Under the pieces are notes generated by a model, which worked only from the letters and a program-made list of their open reading frames with translations, was not told the DNA's origin and did no database searches. Below are positions 62,309-64,000 of a stretch of DNA of 64,000 bases, one piece after another. The first letter of the stretch is position 1; every line of letters starts with the position of its first letter. Origin of the DNA: Streptomyces lomondensis (lineage in GTDB: Bacteria; Actinomycetota; Actinomycetes; Streptomycetales; Streptomycetaceae); NCBI RefSeq assembly GCF_014651035.1, contig NZ_BMWC01000005.1, positions 372,001-436,000 on the forward strand, given 5' to 3'. Made by a program: the position numbers and the translations under genes.

Positions 62309-64000
62309 TCACCGGCTCTCCTGGACCCCGCCGATCCGCCTCTCCTCGGAGACCCCCGGCGGGAGCAGGCGGCGCAGGCGCTGGTTGACGGCGGACAGGG
62401 CCGTGCGGTCGCCCGCGGCGACGGCCCGGCGGCCGTCGGCGATCGCGGCGTCCGCCTGGGCGCGGGAGGTCATCTCGTCGCGCAGTTCGACCAGGGAGTG
62501 GAAGACGAGGAAGTCCCACTGGTCGCTGCGGCGGAGCAGGTCGACCTGGAAGTCGCGCACCCGGTCGGCGAGGCGGCGCAGACCGGCCGGGGTGCCGTCC
62601 TCGCCGGCGCTGGTCGCGCGGGTGCGGAGGTTCTCCAGTTCGCGGCGCTCGGCCGGCCCGCCGCCGACCTGTTCGATGAGGTCCTCGCAGCTGTTGAGGA
62701 GATCCCACAGCTCGTGCTGGAGGCCGGGGATGTCGATGGCCTCCTCGACGTCGTCGAGCTGGGCCTCCAGGTCACGGATGCGCCGGTCGCTGGTGCCGGC
62801 CGCTCCCGTGTCGACGGCCGCCGCGTCGACCTCCTTGCGCAGGTGCGTCAGTGCCTTCTGGTCGGACATCTCGTCGAGCTGGGACAGGGCCTGCTCGGAG
62901 TGGACGTCCTCCGCGCGTTCGCGCAGCGCCTGGGCGCGCTGCTCCAGGTCGTGCAGCCGGTCGGCGAGTTCGTCGTGCGTGGGCGCCACCAGCTGGGAGC
63001 GGTCGATGGTCGCCTCGAACTGCGCGTCGGCGACGGGGATGTCCGCGGTGACGGTGACTTCCCGGTTGGTGGCGTTGATCTCGAAGGTCACCTCGACGGG
63101 CGTCTGCGCCGGCAGGTCGAAGCGGACGTCCCGGGGCCGGATCTCCAGCAGGCCGACCCGGGTGTTGCGGTCGGCGCGCCGGCGTTCGCCCTCCAGCAGC
63201 GGGATGCGGATGACGGCGTCCGGCTGGGAGCGGCGCAGCGGGATGGACGTCTCGAACGTCTTGGTGATCGAGGTCGGCAGGGCGGTGCCCTTGCGCAGCA
63301 TCGGCGCGAAGGAGCCGTCGGCCTTGCCGATGCCGAGCGTGCTGGTGAGCACGGCGTCGCCGGGCAGGACCTGGGCGTGTGTGATCGACAGGGTGTCCGG
63401 GGCGAGCGTCTGCCGGGTGCCGGAGTCGTCGGAGAGTTCCACGGTGAACCGGGACCGGGTGCCGGAGTCGATGGTCACCTCGGTGTAGAAGGCGCCGTCG
63501 GGGGTGAGGGTGGTGCGCGGCCCGCGGAAGGGCGGGCGGCCTTCGGGGTTGGTGAGGGTGACGGTGTACCGGGTCCAGTCGGGGACGGCGGTGCCGCCGG
63601 TGACGCGGCCGGAGACGGGGATGCCGGTGGTCTCCAACGACTGGGGTTCGTAGTGGAGTTCCACGGTGAACTCGCCCGGCGCCGCCGTGCGCGGCCTGCT
63701 CGGCGTGCGGACGGTGCGGGCGAAGACGGCGGCGCCGCGCGCGACCACCGTGGTGGGGTCCTGGGTGTGGTCGAGCTGGATGCCCAGGCCCTCGACGGGA
63801 TCGGACAGCAGCTCGCGCAGCCCCGGGGCGAGCGTCGCGCCGCCGACGAGCAGCAGCCGGTCGATGTGGTCGGGCCGCAGCGAGCTGTCGGCGAGCGCGT
63901 CCCGGCACAGCTTGATCGCACGGGCGTAGAAGGGCTGCGCGAGGTCGTCGAGGGCGCCCCGGGTGAGGGTGTACTCGAAGGGCGCCGTACCGCCGTCGCC
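62309..64000 (-). CDS. Hsp70-like protein (5' end outside window)
   Basis: 564 codons of the C-terminal part of an Hsp70/DnaK-superfamily protein. The end of the ATPase domain is recognisable by 'DRLLLVGGATLAPGLRELL' and 'DPTTVVARGAAVFA'. A substrate-binding-like beta region follows ('FEINATNREVTVTADIPVAD'), then long helical/coiled-coil segments ('ADRLHDLEQRAQALRERAED'), and finally 'LRRLLPPGVSEERRIGG'. An inserted beta-domain ('VPDWTRYTVTLTNPEGRPPF') separates the two, unlike DnaK. No EEVD- or lid-type tail. It probably partners the J-like protein and TPR protein encoded here. Confidence 0.88.
   Translation of the reverse strand, partial: GDGGTAPFEYTLTRGALDDLAQPFYARAIKLCRDALADSSLRPDHIDRLLLVGGATLAPGLRELLSDPVEGLGIQLDHTQDPTTVVARGAAVFARTVRTPSRPRTAAPGEFTVELHYEPQSLETTGIPVSGRVTGGTAVPDWTRYTVTLTNPEGRPPFRGPRTTLTPDGAFYTEVTIDSGTRSRFTVELSDDSGTRQTLAPDTLSITHAQVLPGDAVLTSTLGIGKADGSFAPMLRKGTALPTSITKTFETSIPLRRSQPDAVIRIPLLEGERRRADRNTRVGLLEIRPRDVRFDLPAQTPVEVTFEINATNREVTVTADIPVADAQFEATIDRSQLVAPTHDELADRLHDLEQRAQALRERAEDVHSEQALSQLDEMSDQKALTHLRKEVDAAAVDTGAAGTSDRRIRDLEAQLDDVEEAIDIPGLQHELWDLLNSCEDLIEQVGGGPAERRELENLRTRATSAGEDGTPAGLRRLADRVRDFQVDLLRRSDQWDFLVFHSLVELRDEMTSRAQADAAIADGRRAVAAGDRTALSAVNQRLRRLLPPGVSEERRIGGVQESR

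Overview
The window is about 72% G+C. Starts are largely GTG or TTG behind GGAGG-type ribosome-binding sites, gene pairs often overlap by ATGA/GTGA, and terminators are long perfect hairpins without U-tracts. The gene content (ROK regulator beside xylFGH, SacA-type aconitase, CebR operator, SpoIIE-type phosphatases, GH92/GH67/LPMO secretome) points to a Streptomyces chromosome. From memory, the backbone order permease, dxs, xylHGF, rok7B7, a three-gene sugar ABC transporter, then aconitase and an HTH-linked MurA matches the S. coelicolor SCO6014 to SCO5998 region. About 28 kb of strain-specific genes lie between the transporter and the aconitase. No tRNA, rRNA, CRISPR array, insertion sequence or biosynthetic cluster was seen.

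Layout. 1-8.2 kb: amino-acid permease (cut by the window edge), dxs, xylose-type ABC importer xylFGH and its ROK regulator. 8.4-10.9 kb: VanZ-like membrane protein with an OmpR-type two-component pair. 11-14.3 kb: carbohydrate ABC importer reading away from a promoter region shared with a GH92 mannosidase. 14.7-28 kb: plant-polysaccharide island. GH92 plus GH67 alpha-glucuronidase converge on a five-gene operon (LplB/LplC-type permeases, binding protein, YesL-like DUF624 protein, GH42 beta-galactosidase), which carries a CGAAACTTTCG xylan-type operator; a CE7 acetyl xylan esterase is divergent. 28-34 kb: MmpS-like lipoprotein, an unknown 92-residue protein, an AA10 LPMO with CBM2 behind a perfect CebR box, hydrolase genes, a TetR regulator with palindromic operators, and an aminoglycoside-phosphotransferase-like gene. 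34.4-42.3 kb: a SpoIIE phosphatase gene broken by a 31-nt deletion inside a 105-bp coding minisatellite, translationally coupled to a second xylFGH-like importer, then an orphan binding protein. 42.5-49.3 kb: aconitase with an iron-box-like site, a DUF4236 protein, an XRE-HTH/MurA fusion, an MFS exporter and a cold-shock protein. 49.3-55.8 kb: small accessory genes with several decayed genes (I36 inhibitor, a lipoprotein-like gene, amidase, SDR) and a fresh 90-bp in-frame duplication in an NmrA-like gene. 55.9-64 kb: secreted protein, Ser/Thr kinase, FHA-wHTH protein, J-like tail-anchored protein, TPR/OmpA-like protein and an Hsp70-like protein cut by the window end.

Functionally the left two thirds is about sensing, importing and degrading hemicellulose and cellulose: two xylFGH systems, one CUT1-type importer, one Lpl-type importer, secreted LPMO and mannosidase, and glucuronidase, galactosidase and deacetylase enzymes. 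Candidate operators for at least four regulator families can be read directly. The main candidates for something undescribed are the phosphatase/importer operon with its frameshifted minisatellite in a GAF domain, the DNA-binding MurA with a matching repeated palindrome, and the kinase/FHA/J-like/Hsp70 cluster at the right edge.
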